Shown piece by piece: positions 6,555 through 7,835 of a stretch of 7,835 nt of DNA. Below the pieces are notes generated by a model. That model was given only the letters and a program-made list of their open reading frames with translations. It did not search any database and had not been told where the DNA came from. The number at the start of each line of letters is the position of its first letter. The first letter of the stretch is position 1. The DNA is from an uncultured Lachnospiraceae bacterium. GTDB lineage: Bacteria > Bacillota > Clostridia > Lachnospirales > Lachnospiraceae. Made by a program: the position numbers and the translations under genes. The stretch covers positions 1-7,835 of the forward strand of contig CACZRA010000214.1 of NCBI GenBank assembly GCA_902783395.1, given 5' to 3'.

Positions 6555-7835
6555 TTAACCTCCGTTCGTTTGTTGCCGGATACTGATCTCCAGCGTCGTG
6601 TTATTCAGATCCAGCATTCTCAGATATGTGATCTTATCCGTCAGGGTCCGGATTATCTCGATCCCTCTGTACTCATACTGTTCGCTGTCAAATGTATAGT
6701 CTGTCGGATCGAAGGGGATCCCATCGTCGCGCTGTCTCAGCACAAGCTCCTCATCGGAGACGGACAGCATGACATCGATGCTGCTCAAACTCCTGCCGCC
6801 GTACAGGATCGTGTTGACAGCCATCTCCTCTGCGGCTATTGCCATCTGCTGAGCCCGCGTTTCTCCCACCTTGTCTTTGCAGAAGCCGAGGATCTCACGC
6901 GGAATGAGGGGTGTTTCATCCATACTCGGAGCCACCGAGAAATCCAGCACCTCTTCCTCTCTCTCCGGCAAAAGCAGTATCCCCCTGTCCCTGTTTCCAA
7001 GCTTTACTATAAGCACCGTGACGGCCGCTGTGATAAGCTCCCCGGCCACCAGACCGCACATCATGAAGTTCAGTGTGTCCGCTCCTGTCCTCCGGGCGAT
7101 CAGAGAGCAGATGTACACAGCCGGAAGAAGTACCCCGCAGTATTCCAGTATTGTGATCATATTGGCATAGCCGCTGTGCTCGGTCGTTGAATAGTAAGAA
7201 ATGAAAAAACGGTTGAACAGATATCCGGGCAGTGCCAGGATAAAAATGCGCAGAGCCTGCTGTGCCGATGCGAGAAGAGCCTCATCATGGATCCCAAACG
7301 TACCGGCCGCCTCCCTCGTAAATATGAACAGGATCAGCATTAGCGCCGCAAGCAGCGTATAGGAGTACGTCAGTATATTCTTCGTTATGGAACGCAGGCC
7401 GAAATAATCCTTCTCTCCATAGATCACGCCGCCGATCTTCTCTACAGCCCCGATGATCCCTCCGGATAACAGCTCCACGATCAGGATGATATTGAGGCAG
7501 ACAGTGTAAATGGCAACGCCGTTTTCACCTATGAATTTCAATATCATTATATTCATAGTGCTGTTTCTCGCCATCTCGCAGATAATGGACAGGCAGGCCG
7601 GAACACCGGTACATAACGCAAGAGAGAAGTAAGCCCGGGTATGCTTTACCGGATTCGTAAGCTTCAGCATCCTCTTTGGTGAACGCACGTAAAACGGAAT
7701 TACCACAAAGGCAAGCCCATAACCGAGTATCGAGGAAATAAATGATCCGGCAGCCCCGATACCGGTAAATGAAAGCAGTACATAGTCAAAGATGAGATTG
7801 ACCACATTGGAAATGACCACATAGACAGTCGCCAG
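6555..7835 (-). CDS. MATE-family transporter fused to a C-terminal RsbW-like GHKL ATPase domain (5' end outside window)
   Basis: The frame stays open to the window edge, so the start is missing; the 426 visible codons begin LATVYVVISNVVNLIFDYV. This matches the fifth and sixth helices of a MATE exporter, so about 165-170 residues should be missing. Numbering from the GTG at 7820, about eight hydrophobic segments follow: roughly 1-17, 27-45, 62-82, 93-120, 149-168, 188-207, 223-240 and 253-272. They fit helices 5-12. After a polar linker (about 275-300), residues about 300-415 form a GHKL ATPase of the HATPase_c_2/RsbW type. It has an N-box EEMAVNTILYGG (331-342), a G1 box DDGIPFDP (365-372) and YRGIEIIRTLTDKI (384-397). 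MATE C-termini are cytosolic, placing the ATPase inside the cell where the operon's STAS protein could meet it. MATE proteins are normally driven by H+ or Na+ gradients, not ATP, so the extra domain is more likely regulatory (kinase) than motive (inference). The gene ends 3 nt before the NRPS start. Export of the NRPS product is a reasonable guess, but the cargo is unknown. Confidence 0.9.
   Translation of the reverse strand: MATVYVVISNVVNLIFDYVLLSFTGIGAAGSFISSILGYGLAFVVIPFYVRSPKRMLKLTNPVKHTRAYFSLALCTGVPACLSIICEMARNSTMNIMILKFIGENGVAIYTVCLNIILIVELLSGGIIGAVEKIGGVIYGEKDYFGLRSITKNILTYSYTLLAALMLILFIFTREAAGTFGIHDEALLASAQQALRIFILALPGYLFNRFFISYYSTTEHSGYANMITILEYCGVLLPAVYICSLIARRTGADTLNFMMCGLVAGELITAAVTVLIVKLGNRDRGILLLPEREEEVLDFSVAPSMDETPLIPREILGFCKDKVGETRAQQMAIAAEEMAVNTILYGGRSLSSIDVMLSVSDEELVLRQRDDGIPFDPTDYTFDSEQYEYRGIEIIRTLTDKITYLRMLDLNNTTLEISIRQQTNGG
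6558..6563 (-). promoter_or_regulatory. NRPS ribosome binding site embedded in the end of the MATE-ATPase gene
   Basis: GGAGGT on the minus strand lies 6 nt before the NRPS ATG at 6551-6549. The same bases encode the final Gly-Gly of the transporter, directly before its TAA stop (6557-6555). The stop is 3 nt from the next start, so ribosomes finishing the transporter are positioned to initiate the NRPS. This supports Met1 over the nearby in-frame Met5. Confidence 0.85.

Noticed and set aside
6507..7190. 227-codon plus-strand open frame
   Set aside because: It is antisense to the ATPase and late MATE helices, which read cleanly on the minus strand. The product is low-complexity in character, with many His/Arg residues, and has no family features.
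6555..7820. GTG at 7820 as the true start of the transporter
   Set aside because: The frame continues open to the window edge, and starting there would delete about four of the twelve MATE helices. The gene is simply cut by the window.
1..7835. CRISPR array, insertion sequence, tRNA or rRNA
   Set aside because: No regularly spaced direct repeats, transposase, terminal inverted repeats or RNA-gene patterns were seen; nearly all bases fall inside the four minus-strand genes.

Overview
The window is one tightly packed, single-direction gene block, read entirely on the minus strand, from a bacterium that looks like a Gram-positive anaerobic Firmicute (Clostridia, perhaps a Lachnospiraceae-like gut or rumen organism). 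This placement is inference. It rests on strong GGAGG-type ribosome sites, intermediate base composition, the RsbV/RsbW-type signalling parts, and a reductase-terminated NRPS resembling those described from gut Clostridia. No rRNA or other taxonomic marker is present.

In transcription order (high to low coordinates) there are four genes. (1) 7835-6555: the 3' part of a MATE-family membrane transporter whose C-terminus is fused to an RsbW/SpoIIAB-like GHKL ATP-binding domain; its 5' end lies outside the window. (2) 6551-564: a 1995-residue dimodular NRPS with order A-T-C-A-T-R, ending in an NAD(P)H-dependent thioester reductase instead of a thioesterase. (3) 500-210: a small STAS-domain protein of the RsbV/SpoIIAA anti-anti-sigma type. 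(4) 217-1: the first 72 codons of a membrane-anchored protein starting at TTG and overlapping gene 3 by 8 nt. Its N-terminal layout suits the sensor part of a signalling protein, possibly a SpoIIE/PP2C phosphatase, but the output domain is outside the window.

Intergenic gaps are 3 nt and 63 nt, and the last two genes overlap. No terminator-like hairpin is visible, so the block is probably one operon. Essentially all of the window is coding.

Working model (inference): the NRPS makes a small N-acylated or dipeptide product released as an aldehyde or alcohol. The MATE protein moves it, or a related compound, across the membrane. An RsbW-like kinase domain on the transporter and the RsbV-like STAS protein form a partner-switching pair that could gate transport or report on it. 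If gene 4 is a PP2C phosphatase, it would be the RsbU-like input that dephosphorylates the STAS protein. No sigma factor is visible here, so the switch may act on the transporter itself. The first adenylation domain lacks the aspartate that normally binds the alpha-amino group, so its substrate may not be an alpha-amino acid.
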